Source of the DNA: Pseudoalteromonas sp. Scap06
GTDB lineage: Bacteria > Pseudomonadota > Gammaproteobacteria > Enterobacterales > Alteromonadaceae
Assembly: GCF_013394165.1 (NCBI RefSeq)
Contig: NZ_CP041330.1
Coordinates: 992,001 to 1,056,000 of the forward strand
Direction: 5' to 3'
DNA: 64,000 nucleotides
In this document: positions 8,611-16,013 of the stretch, one piece after another
Layout: the number at the start of each line of letters is the position of its first letter
Position numbering within the stretch: position 1 is the stretch's first letter
The notes under the pieces: generated by a model
The model's database searches: none
What the model saw: the letters and a program-made list of their open reading frames with translations, nothing else
What the model was told of the DNA's origin: nothing
Program-made: the position numbers and the translations under genes

Positions 8611-8658
8611 CTACTAATTTTTGCTACAATGGCGGCAAAGTAATTTAGGGTAAATAGC

Positions 8659-11085
8659 GTGCTGCCGGTTCAAGAAATATATACTTCACTCATTGATGCT
8701 TTAAAAGCCAACCCAATCACCTTACTGCAAGCGCCGCCTGGTGCTGGTAAATCAACATGGTTGCCATTACAGCTTATGCGCGATGGGCATTATAAGCACA
8801 TCGTCATGTTAGAGCCGCGGCGCTTGGCAGCAAGAAATATTGCTAACTATTTAGCGCACTGCCAAAACGAAACGCTAGGGCAAAGTGTCGGTTTACGGGT
8901 GCGAGGTGAAAGTAAAGTCAGCACACAAACTCGCCTTGAAATAGTTACCGAAGGCATGCTTACGCGCATGTTACAAAATGATCCTGAGCTTAGTGATGTT
9001 GATTTACTTATTTTTGATGAGTTTCATGAGCGTTCCATCGCAGCAGATACCGCACTGGCTTTTGCTTTAGAATCGCAAGCGGCACTGCGTGAAGATTTAA
9101 CCATTATGTTGATGTCGGCCACCCTTGATAGCGAACGCTACACTGGGTTTTTTAATTGCCCAGTAATTCAATCAAACGGGCGAAGTTACCCCATTGACGA
9201 AATATATTGCCCAATAAAAGATGAAAGCCGCTGGCTTGATGCTATTCCACCAATAATAAAACAAGCACTCAATGAGCAAACAGGCAGTGCGCTGGTATTT
9301 TTACCTGGCCAGCGTGAAATACTGCGAGTGCAGCAAGCGTTGATCGACTTGCCCAGTAATTGTATTGTTGCCACATTATTTGGCGAACAAGATAAAGCCA
9401 ATCAACAAGCAGCAATTGCACCAGCGCCTCAAGGGATGAGAAAAGTAGTATTAACGACCAATGTTGCCGAAACAAGTTTAACCATTGAAGGTATTAGAAT
9501 TGTTGTTGATAGCGGCAAGCGCCGTGCAGCCAGCTTTAATTTAAAAACCGGTGTCACTGAGCTCACTACGCAAAGTATATCGCGTTCATCGGCAGTACAA
9601 CGCGCAGGGCGTGCAGGACGAATAGAACCAGGGGTTGTGTATCGGTTAGGTTCCAAACAAACTTTTGAAAGACGAAACAGCCACGATAACCCTGATATTC
9701 TTACCTCAGATATTAGCCAACTGATGCTTGAGGCGAAGCAGTGGGGCGCAAGTATTAGTGAACTCACCTTACTTGACCCGCCGAGTGAGCAACAATGCAG
9801 CCAAGCTACTAATTTATTATCTATGCTTGAAGCCATAGATAGTAACGGTAAGCTCACCACGCTGGGTAGTAAAATGTTGGGCTTTGGTGCCGATATTCGC
9901 TTAGCGCATATGTTATTAAAAGCGCAAATGTTAGAACCACAGTTAAGTGGGATTTATCGCTTAGCTATTTATTTAGTGGCCTTACTAGAAAGCCGAGTTA
10001 GCACTGCCAATGAGCTCAACCTAGCACTGCATAGTCAACAACAACGACCACATCCGGTGTTTAAGCAGCAATTAAATTATTGGTTAAAACGCTTAAAATT
10101 TACCGACAGTCGTACAGATTTAAACACTGAACATTTAAGCTTATTAGTGTCGCTTGCCTATCCAGATCGGATTGCTAAAAAACGCGGCAATGGCTACTTA
10201 TTAGCAAATGGTGCAGGGGCTGAACTAAACCCTGATTATTGGCATAAAGACGAATATATAGCTATTGCCAGTATGGGCGGGCATAAAGGCGGGCGAGTTT
10301 TTGCAGCCACGGCGCTAAATCCATTAGCACTTAAAGAGTATTTACCGCATTTATTCACTGAGTTGACTCGCTGCGAGTTTGATGAAAAAGCCGCTCGGTT
10401 TATTCATCAAGATGAAGTAAAACTTGGGGAAATTACCCTTAGTAGCCAACCAAGTAAACATAAGCTTGATAAAACAGAGCGGGCCAAGGCATGGCTTAGT
10501 TTGTTTGCCAAACAGGGCTTTTCACTGTTTAACGAGCAAAAAGAAAGTGAGCAACTACTTATTAGAATGTGCCTAGCCAGCAAATTGATGCCAGAACAGT
10601 TTCCTATTATTAATCAGCAGCAGCTCATTGAAACAGCAGGTGATTGGTTAGGGGTATACCTTGAAGATATTAAAACCCTTGAGCAACTTAAAAAGTTTAA
10701 TTATTTTGAGGCACTACAAAACAGTTTTAATTGGCAACAGCAAAGCGAGCTAAAATCTTTACTCCCACTGCGACTAACAGTACCAAGTGGCTCTAACATA
10801 AAAATTGAATACCAACTTGATGGCCCCGCCAAGCTCAGTGTGCGCATGCAAGAAGTATATGGTTTAACCAGTACACCTATGTTAGCTAACGGTAAATTAG
10901 CATTGCTAATGGAGTTGTTGTCTCCAGGCAAGCGTTCACTACAGTTAACCCAAGACTTAGCACATTTTTGGGATAGTAGTTACCGCGAGGTACAAAAAGA
11001 GATGAAAGGGCGCTACCCCAAGCACTTTTGGCCAGACGACCCTGCCAATAGCGTTGCCACCAATAGAGTAAAAAGCAGAATGTGA
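8659..11085 (+). CDS. hrpB: ATP-dependent RNA helicase HrpB
   Basis: An 808-residue DEAH-box-type helicase of the HrpB family. Motifs in order: Walker A APPGAGKST (residues ~25-33), LEPRRLAARN (Ia), TEGMLTRML, DEFHERS (motif II; HrpB proteins use DEFH), SATLD (III), TTNVAETSLTI (V) and QRAGRAGR (VI), followed by the HrpB C-terminal domain. Start is GTG at 8659 with AGGGT upstream. The cellular role of HrpB is poorly defined; it is a common single gene in gammaproteobacteria and marks the edge of the flagellar cluster here. Confidence 0.95.
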   Translation: MLPVQEIYTSLIDALKANPITLLQAPPGAGKSTWLPLQLMRDGHYKHIVMLEPRRLAARNIANYLAHCQNETLGQSVGLRVRGESKVSTQTRLEIVTEGMLTRMLQNDPELSDVDLLIFDEFHERSIAADTALAFALESQAALREDLTIMLMSATLDSERYTGFFNCPVIQSNGRSYPIDEIYCPIKDESRWLDAIPPIIKQALNEQTGSALVFLPGQREILRVQQALIDLPSNCIVATLFGEQDKANQQAAIAPAPQGMRKVVLTTNVAETSLTIEGIRIVVDSGKRRAASFNLKTGVTELTTQSISRSSAVQRAGRAGRIEPGVVYRLGSKQTFERRNSHDNPDILTSDISQLMLEAKQWGASISELTLLDPPSEQQCSQATNLLSMLEAIDSNGKLTTLGSKMLGFGADIRLAHMLLKAQMLEPQLSGIYRLAIYLVALLESRVSTANELNLALHSQQQRPHPVFKQQLNYWLKRLKFTDSRTDLNTEHLSLLVSLAYPDRIAKKRGNGYLLANGAGAELNPDYWHKDEYIAIASMGGHKGGRVFAATALNPLALKEYLPHLFTELTRCEFDEKAARFIHQDEVKLGEITLSSQPSKHKLDKTERAKAWLSLFAKQGFSLFNEQKESEQLLIRMCLASKLMPEQFPIINQQQLIETAGDWLGVYLEDIKTLEQLKKFNYFEALQNSFNWQQQSELKSLLPLRLTVPSGSNIKIEYQLDGPAKLSVRMQEVYGLTSTPMLANGKLALLMELLSPGKRSLQLTQDLAHFWDSSYREVQKEMKGRYPKHFWPDDPANSVATNRVKSRM

Positions 11086-11304
11086 TCACGCTTCCTTAAT
11101 GTCGCTTAATGTTAAACGTTGACCATACAAATAACGAACATTTTTGGGCGTTTTACAAGCACTAAACTATTATTACTTTAATGCTGATATTTTACTGGGT
11201 AAGACTTATTACCCTAGTGTACATATGAGCCGTAAGGTAGCGAGCGTTTGTAACTAATTGAAGATGCAGCTAACAATCTAAAAGTGATAATAGAGGGAAC
11301 ATGC

Positions 11305-11856
11305 ATGAAAGGCGTTATCTTTAGAGGGCTTGAGGCACTGGTTATTGAAAAATGTGGCATGGCAGCATGGGACGACTTACTTGAAAAAAATGCACCGGAG
11401 GGTCGTGTTTATATTTCTGCAGAAAGTTATCCAGATGAAGAAATAGTTGGTTTAGCACAAGATGTAGCAACTGCACTTTCTATGTCTATGCCAGAGGTAT
11501 TAAAGGCCTTTGGAGAGTATTTATTTTCTCACTTAAAGGCACGTCATCCAAGCATTGTTGCTAACTTTAATTGCTTTGCTGATCTCATTATTGGTATTGA
11601 TAAAGTAATTCATGTTGAAGTCGCTAAGCTTTATCATGAGCCTAATTTACCTGAAATTGACGCCCAAATTATTGAAGACGGGCTTATTTTAATGCGTTAC
11701 AACTCTAAGCGGCAGCTTTGTATGTGCGCCGAAGGGCTTATTTTTGGTGCTGCGTCTCATTATGGAGTTGATGTTAAACTTAACCATGCTCAGTGTATGC
11801 ATGATGGGTTTGATTCGTGTTTAATTGAAATAAAATATGAGACTCCCCATGGCTGA
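11305..11856 (+). CDS. H-NOX heme nitric oxide sensor
   Basis: A 183-residue stand-alone heme-NO/oxygen-binding protein. It has the proximal histidine in IDKVIHVEVAKLY (His103 from the ATG used) and the heme-propionate motif Tyr-x-Ser-x-Arg as YNSKR (Tyr132, Ser134, Arg136). Bacterial H-NOX proteins bind NO at ferrous heme and change the autophosphorylation of a partner kinase. I chose ATG 11305, six nt after GAGGGA; this gives the usual MKG start, while the upstream GTG 11284 adds seven unrelated residues. The downstream kinase overlaps the 3' end, which strongly supports a sensor-kinase pair such as that studied in Pseudoalteromonas atlantica, Shewanella and Vibrio. It probably feeds c-di-GMP or biofilm control, an inference from those systems. 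Confidence 0.93.
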   Translation: MKGVIFRGLEALVIEKCGMAAWDDLLEKNAPEGRVYISAESYPDEEIVGLAQDVATALSMSMPEVLKAFGEYLFSHLKARHPSIVANFNCFADLIIGIDKVIHVEVAKLYHEPNLPEIDAQIIEDGLILMRYNSKRQLCMCAEGLIFGAASHYGVDVKLNHAQCMHDGFDSCLIEIKYETPHG

Positions 11857-12799
11857 AGACGACTACAATTATAAAAAAGCGTATTTGCGCGAAAAATCAG
11901 CTAGAGATCAATTAGAAACCCTACTAGAAGACAAAACACGGGCATTGTTTATTGTTAATCAAGAGCTGGAAGAAAAGCTCGAAACGGTCAAAAACCAACA
12001 AATAACCTTAATGCAAAGTGAAAAAATGGCTACGCTAGGGACACTCTCTGCTGGCATGGCCCACGAAATAAATAACCCGCTTGCTTACATAACCAGTAAT
12101 GTAGAAAGTATAAAATTTATAAAGCCCGTGTTGGTTTCGCTAATGACGGCGGCTCAACAATTTGTAAATAAATCGATTTCAGTATCGCAGTTAGAGTCTA
12201 TTTTAGTTCAGCTCAATCAAGAGAACGATTTAAGCTTTATTGTGGATGATATTGATGACTTAGTTAATGATACCCAAGAGGGTTTAGAGCGTATCGCTCA
12301 TATTGTTAGTAACCTTGTCGACTTTGCAAGCCTAAAAGACAACGTAACTGCAATGGCAGATATTACAGAATCATTAAATGGCACGCTAAAGCTACTCGAA
12401 AACCAGCTGGGAACGTGTGCTATAGAGTTACACATTGAAAAGTTACCTCTAACACAGTGTAATATATCATCTATGAAACAAGTTTTTGTAAACTTATTAA
12501 TTAATGCCAAACACGCCTGCGACGACTTGCGCGATCAGCAAGGGAAAATAATAGTTAAGCTGTTTGCCGATAAAAACAATATTTACATAGAGGTGGCAGA
12601 TAACGGCTGTGGAATGGACGCTGATACACTTAAACAAATGTTCGATCCTTTCTTTACCACTAAACCCGTAGGCCAAGGCACTGGTATGGGAATGGCTATG
12701 GTTTATAACATACTCAAAGAGCACAATGGCACTATAGAGGTTGAAAGTGAAGTGGGTAAGGGGTCTTTAATACGTTGTGTAATAGCTATTACTACATAA
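11849..12799 (+). CDS. H-NOX-associated sensor histidine kinase
   Basis: A soluble histidine kinase without TM segments. An N-terminal coiled coil (residues ~10-55) leads to the H box [19 protein letters not shown] (His72 counted from ATG 11849), and the ATPase domain shows the N box [14 protein letters not shown]1 DNGCGMD, F box DPFFTTKP and G2 [11 protein letters not shown] 11837 is an equally possible start, twelve bases upstream; neither has a strong ribosome site, as expected for a gene coupled to H-NOX. Its activity should be set by the NO state of the H-NOX protein. No receiver domain or response regulator follows, so the phosphate acceptor is encoded elsewhere. Confidence 0.9.
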   Translation: MAEDDYNYKKAYLREKSARDQLETLLEDKTRALFIVNQELEEKLETVKNQQITLMQSEKMATLGTLSAGMAHEINNPLAYITSNVESIKFIKPVLVSLMTAAQQFVNKSISVSQLESILVQLNQENDLSFIVDDIDDLVNDTQEGLERIAHIVSNLVDFASLKDNVTAMADITESLNGTLKLLENQLGTCAIELHIEKLPLTQCNISSMKQVFVNLLINAKHACDDLRDQQGKIIVKLFADKNNIYIEVADNGCGMDADTLKQMFDPFFTTKPVGQGTGMGMAMVYNILKEHNGTIEVESEVGKGSLIRCVIAITT

Positions 12800-12875
12800 C
12801 TTTGTAAGCTTAAAGTTTACAATATAGGCATGGCTACAATGTGTGTTGTGGCTATTGAGCGTAGGTATAAGTATC

Positions 12876-13097
12876 TTAACTCGACACTTCTTGTCCGCCG
12901 TGTTGCTCGGCTAAATCATCAAGTTCGGCAACGGTATAATCAAATCCGCTTTCATCATATTCGTAGCTTACTTTAACGCTGTCGCCGCCATTAAAAAGAC
13001 GTGTTTTTACGTCATTGACTGGCCAATCTTTTAATTCGTGTAAAAAGCGGTTGGCTACTTGTGATGACTCAAACCGGTAACTAATCTCTGTTTTCAT
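12876..13097 (-). CDS. Conserved small hypothetical protein (73 aa)
   Basis: A 73-residue acidic protein with no signal or TM segment; the order looks like beta (EISYRF), helix (SSQVANRFLHELKDW), beta (KTRLFNG, SVKVSYEY) and a C-terminal helix (FDYTVAELDDLAEQHG). It lies alone on the minus strand between the NO kinase and a DUF1499 gene. No strong ribosome site precedes the ATG. I do not recognise the family; even codon use and a sensible fold suggest a real gene. Confidence 0.6.
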   Translation of the reverse strand: MKTEISYRFESSQVANRFLHELKDWPVNDVKTRLFNGGDSVKVSYEYDESGFDYTVAELDDLAEQHGGQEVSS

Positions 13098-13288
13098 AAA
13101 TAATAATACCCTGATAATTTTACCCCCGTAGTTTGTTGATTTTTACCAAGGAGTCAAGTTATCTACTTTAAAAGGGCAATAAATTATGACTTTATAGATA
13201 CTTATCGGTCATAGTAATCTAAATTGGAGTGTTAACAGTATAAAGCTGTTTAAAAAACAATAACCATATAACAATAACGGAGTAGGCA

Positions 13289-14002
13289 ATGAAACATTTA
13301 GTGACCTTAGTTGGGCTTATCGCTTTTTTAATGGTGGTACTACCGGGACCCCTTTATAAATTTAATATCGTTGAACTAGGCACTGCTTTTGCCGGTTTTA
13401 GATTAGGTGTTTATGTCGGTGGAGCAGCATTAGCCTTATTATTAGTTCAAGTGCTATTTATGCGTAAAACAGTGAGCTTAGCCAGTTCAGTGATCACTGT
13501 TATTTTTGCAGCAGTTGCTATTGCAATGCCGCTTAACATGATGAATACAGCAAAAAGTGTTCCGCCAATTCATGATATTTCTACCGATTTAATTAACCCT
13601 CCTGAGTTTGTTGCGGTTGTGCCTTTGCGTGCTGATGCACCTAATCCTGTTGCATACGCGGGAGAAGAAACGGCAGCGCAACAACGAAAAGCATACCCAG
13701 AACTAAAATCGCTCGAGTACAACCAAACGCAACTAGAATTAGTGGCAGCTACAACAAAAGCCATGGAAAACCTTGGTTGGGAACTGGTTAATAGCGATGT
13801 TAATAATGGCATTGTTGAAGCAACAGACACCACAACCTGGTTTGGCTTTAAAGATGATGTTGTCGTGCGTATTAACGACAAAGGCAGTAAGCGTGTGTTA
13901 GACATACGCAGTAAATCTCGCATTGGTAAAAGCGATTTAGGCAAAAATGCCCAGCGTATTAAAACCTTGATTGACGAGTTAAACGCCGTTGTGGTGCAGT
14001 AA
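13289..14002 (+). CDS. DUF1499 membrane protein
   Basis: A 237-residue protein with three N-terminal TM helices (about residues 5-22, 35-58, 64-85) and a C-terminal DUF1499 domain, seen in the TTKAMENLGWELVNSDVNNGIVEATDTT region and RIGKSDLGKNAQRIKTLIDEL. DUF1499 proteins are widespread, of unknown role, and thought to be envelope-linked. GGAG precedes the ATG. It is a single gene closed by a hairpin terminator at 14015-14039. Confidence 0.8.
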   Translation: MKHLVTLVGLIAFLMVVLPGPLYKFNIVELGTAFAGFRLGVYVGGAALALLLVQVLFMRKTVSLASSVITVIFAAVAIAMPLNMMNTAKSVPPIHDISTDLINPPEFVAVVPLRADAPNPVAYAGEETAAQQRKAYPELKSLEYNQTQLELVAATTKAMENLGWELVNSDVNNGIVEATDTTTWFGFKDDVVVRINDKGSKRVLDIRSKSRIGKSDLGKNAQRIKTLIDELNAVVVQ

Positions 14003-14014
14003 TTGATAAAAATA

Positions 14015-14039
14015 GCCCAGCATTATGCTGGGTTTTTTG
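14015..14039 (+). terminator. Rho-independent terminator after DUF1499 gene
   Basis: CCCAGCAT and ATGCTGGG form an eight-pair stem with a tiny loop, followed by six T residues. It stands 13 nt after the stop codon. Confidence 0.85.
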
Positions 14040-14119
14040 CAGTTGCTACGTCAGTTCATGTTCAGAGCTGATAATGCATACTGTGTGAGTTATAAATTTT
14101 AATAAACTATGGAGTTATT

Positions 14120-15166
14120 ATGAAAACAGTCGGATATGCAGCAAAAAGCCAAGGTTCTGAACTTACAGAGTTTTCTTTTGAGCGCCGCGATTTACGAAAT
14201 AACGATGTAGCAATAGAGATTTTATATTGTGGTGTCTGTCATTCAGACTTACATGCAGTGCGAAACGATTGGGGTGGCAGTAACTACCCATTAGTACCAG
14301 GGCACGAAATTGTTGGTAAAGTAATTTCGGTTGGTAGCGATGTTACTAAATATCAGCAAGGCGATACCGTTGCTGTAGGCTGTATGGTTGACTCGTGTCA
14401 AAGCTGCGACCAATGTCATAATCACGAAGAGCAATTTTGTCGTGAAGGCATGGTTGGCACTTACAGTGGCAAAGACAGAATAAATGGTGAAATGACTCAA
14501 GGTGGCTACTCTAAGCATGTAGTGGTGCGTGAAGAATTTGTGCTTTCAGTACCTAAAAATTTAGAGCTATCTCGCGTTGCGCCTTTATTGTGTGCTGGCA
14601 TTACTACTTACTCACCGCTGCATAAATGGGGTGTTAAAAAAGGCAGCCGTGTTGCAGTTGTCGGCCTTGGAGGGCTTGGCCATATGGCGGTTAAAAATGC
14701 CGTGGCAATGGGTGCAACGGTTACGGTTATTGGCCGCACTGAATCTAAAAAAGAAGATGCTATTGAGCTAGGTGCACAGCACTATTTAGTGTCGAACAAC
14801 GATGATGAAATGAAAGATGCGCAATCAGCGTTTGATGTGATCATTGATACTATACCGGTAAAGCACGACCTATCACTGTATACACCGCTACTTGATATTG
14901 ACGGCACGTTAGTGATTGTTGGCCAAGTAGGCCCTGTTGATGAGCTAAACACAGTGCCATTGTTAATGGGTCGTCGTCGAGTGGCAGGATCCTTAATTGG
15001 TGGCATTGCAGAAACACAGCAAATGCTCGATTTTTGTGGTGAGCACAATGTATTACCTGAGTGTGAAATGATCAATATAGATGAAATTAACACCGCTTAT
15101 GAGCGCATGGAACGCTCAGATGTGCGCTACCGTTTTGTTATTGATATGGCGTCGATTGACGTTTAA
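14120..15166 (+). CDS. NAD(P)-dependent zinc alcohol dehydrogenase (YahK/CAD type)
   Basis: A 348-residue zinc medium-chain dehydrogenase. The catalytic-zinc site is seen in CGVCHSDLHAVRNDWG (Cys, with His in PLVPGHEIVG), the structural zinc in CMVDSCQSCDQCHNHEEQFC, and the Rossmann fold in VGLGGLGHMAVK. This pattern and length fit the cinnamyl-alcohol/YahK group, which reduces a wide range of aldehydes with NADPH. Substrate cannot be read from sequence. A single gene with GGAG before the ATG and a terminator at 15192-15213. Confidence 0.88.
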   Translation: MKTVGYAAKSQGSELTEFSFERRDLRNNDVAIEILYCGVCHSDLHAVRNDWGGSNYPLVPGHEIVGKVISVGSDVTKYQQGDTVAVGCMVDSCQSCDQCHNHEEQFCREGMVGTYSGKDRINGEMTQGGYSKHVVVREEFVLSVPKNLELSRVAPLLCAGITTYSPLHKWGVKKGSRVAVVGLGGLGHMAVKNAVAMGATVTVIGRTESKKEDAIELGAQHYLVSNNDDEMKDAQSAFDVIIDTIPVKHDLSLYTPLLDIDGTLVIVGQVGPVDELNTVPLLMGRRRVAGSLIGGIAETQQMLDFCGEHNVLPECEMINIDEINTAYERMERSDVRYRFVIDMASIDV

Positions 15167-15191
15167 TGATCATATAAATTAACCTTAAAAA

Positions 15192-15213
15192 GAGCCGCAT
15201 AGCGGCTTTTTTT
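15192..15213 (+). terminator. Rho-independent terminator after alcohol dehydrogenase
   Basis: AGCCGC, loop ATA, GCGGCT, then seven T residues. Confidence 0.88.
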
Positions 15214-15308
15214 CGTTCTTAATAAATAATGGTCTGAGACTCTATAATTTATGTAAAAACAGCGGCGATAAAATTGAATTTAAAGTATAGCTTAATTAGT
15301 TTTTAGTA

Positions 15309-15731
15309 ATGAAAACAGAATTAAATTTAAAACAACGCCAAATTAAAAATACTAGCTACTTGGTTAAATGTACCTTGATTTGGTTACTCACCTTAGCGTT
15401 ATGTAGCTTTGGCCCGACATTAATTTGGGATCGCGCCGAGATAATTAGCGGCTTTTTTATAGTTGTAAATGTAATAGCCGGCATTGTAATGATTTTGGCT
15501 AACAAACGTTACTTACAGGGGATGGATGAGCTGATGCAAAAAATACATCTCAGTGCCATGGGGTTTACCCTAGGTGCAATATTGGTAGGTGGGCTTGCGT
15601 ACACTAATTTGCAATTGAGTGGCTTAATTGATTTTAAAGCACAAATATCCGATTTAATGTTTTTAATGGGGGCAGTGTATTTAATTAGCGTGTATGTGCT
15701 TAATAAACACTATTGCGCAGGTGATGAATGA
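15309..15731 (+). CDS. Small four-helix membrane protein paired with an XRE regulator
   Basis: A 140-residue integral membrane protein with about four TM helices (residues ~20-38, 45-63, 80-100, 112-130) and no other motif. No clear ribosome site precedes the ATG. It ends in an ATGA overlap with the next gene, a short XRE-type regulator, so the two are translated together. Membrane-protein/HTH pairs of this size occur in many Proteobacteria and Firmicutes, where the membrane partner may sense a signal or antagonise the regulator; function here is unknown. Confidence 0.78.
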   Translation: MKTELNLKQRQIKNTSYLVKCTLIWLLTLALCSFGPTLIWDRAEIISGFFIVVNVIAGIVMILANKRYLQGMDELMQKIHLSAMGFTLGAILVGGLAYTNLQLSGLIDFKAQISDLMFLMGAVYLISVYVLNKHYCAGDE

Positions 15732-15925
15732 AAAATCGATTAAAAGTATTAAGAGCCGAGCATAACTACACCCAAGCAAGGTTGGCCGAGCTGCTAGATG
15801 TTTCTCGCCAAACTATTAATGCGATTGAAAAAGGTAAGTTTGATCCCAGCTTGCCACTGGCCTTTAAGGCAGCAAGGTTGTTTGAGTTAAAAATAGAAGA
15901 TATTTTTGACGACGAACAGGGTTAA
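15728..15925 (+). CDS. XRE-family (YozG-like) transcriptional regulator
   Basis: A 65-residue protein that is just one Cro/C1-type HTH: MKNRLKVLRAEHNYTQARLA, then the recognition helix SRQTINAIEKGKFDPSLPLA and the typical tail KAARLFELKIEDIFDD. Such small XRE proteins commonly regulate their own operon with the linked membrane protein. It overlaps the preceding gene by four nt and is followed by a terminator at 15936-15962, 51 nt before a copper-receptor gene that it might control; that link is speculative. Confidence 0.9.
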   Translation: MKNRLKVLRAEHNYTQARLAELLDVSRQTINAIEKGKFDPSLPLAFKAARLFELKIEDIFDDEQG

Positions 15926-15935
15926 AAATTAACAA

Positions 15936-15962
15936 AGTGCGACAATATGTCGCGCTTTTTAG
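15936..15962 (+). terminator. Rho-independent terminator after XRE gene
   Basis: GCGACA, loop ATA, TGTCGC with flanking pairs (AGTGCGACA / TGTCGCGCT), then five T residues. It separates the XRE operon from the receptor gene downstream. Confidence 0.8.
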
Positions 15963-15976
15963 ATTGCTACAGCAAG

Positions 15977-16006
15977 TATAATTTACCCACAAAAATTTTG
16001 TGGTAA
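15977..16006 (+). promoter_or_regulatory. Putative promoter and operator of the copper receptor
   Basis: A TATAAT hexamer at 15977-15982 would place the transcription start near 15989. Across that start lies an inverted repeat, TTTACC(C)ACAAAA and TTTTGTGGTAAA (15983-16006), twelve pairs with one bulged C. The site ends only 8 nt before the receptor ATG. A dyad over +1 is where a repressor would act. No good -35 was found; the repeat could alternatively work as an RNA hairpin masking the GGTAA ribosome site. Confidence 0.45.
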
Positions 16007-16013
16007 ATCAATA

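Noticed and set aside
9429..9860. Minus-strand 143-codon frame inside hrpB.
   Set aside because: Opposite to conserved helicase motifs; Ser/Leu-rich composition typical of antisense translation.
15977..16006. Inverted repeat before the copper receptor as a terminator of the XRE operon.
   Set aside because: A good terminator already lies at 15936-15962 and no T tract follows the repeat; its overlap with the predicted +1 fits an operator better.
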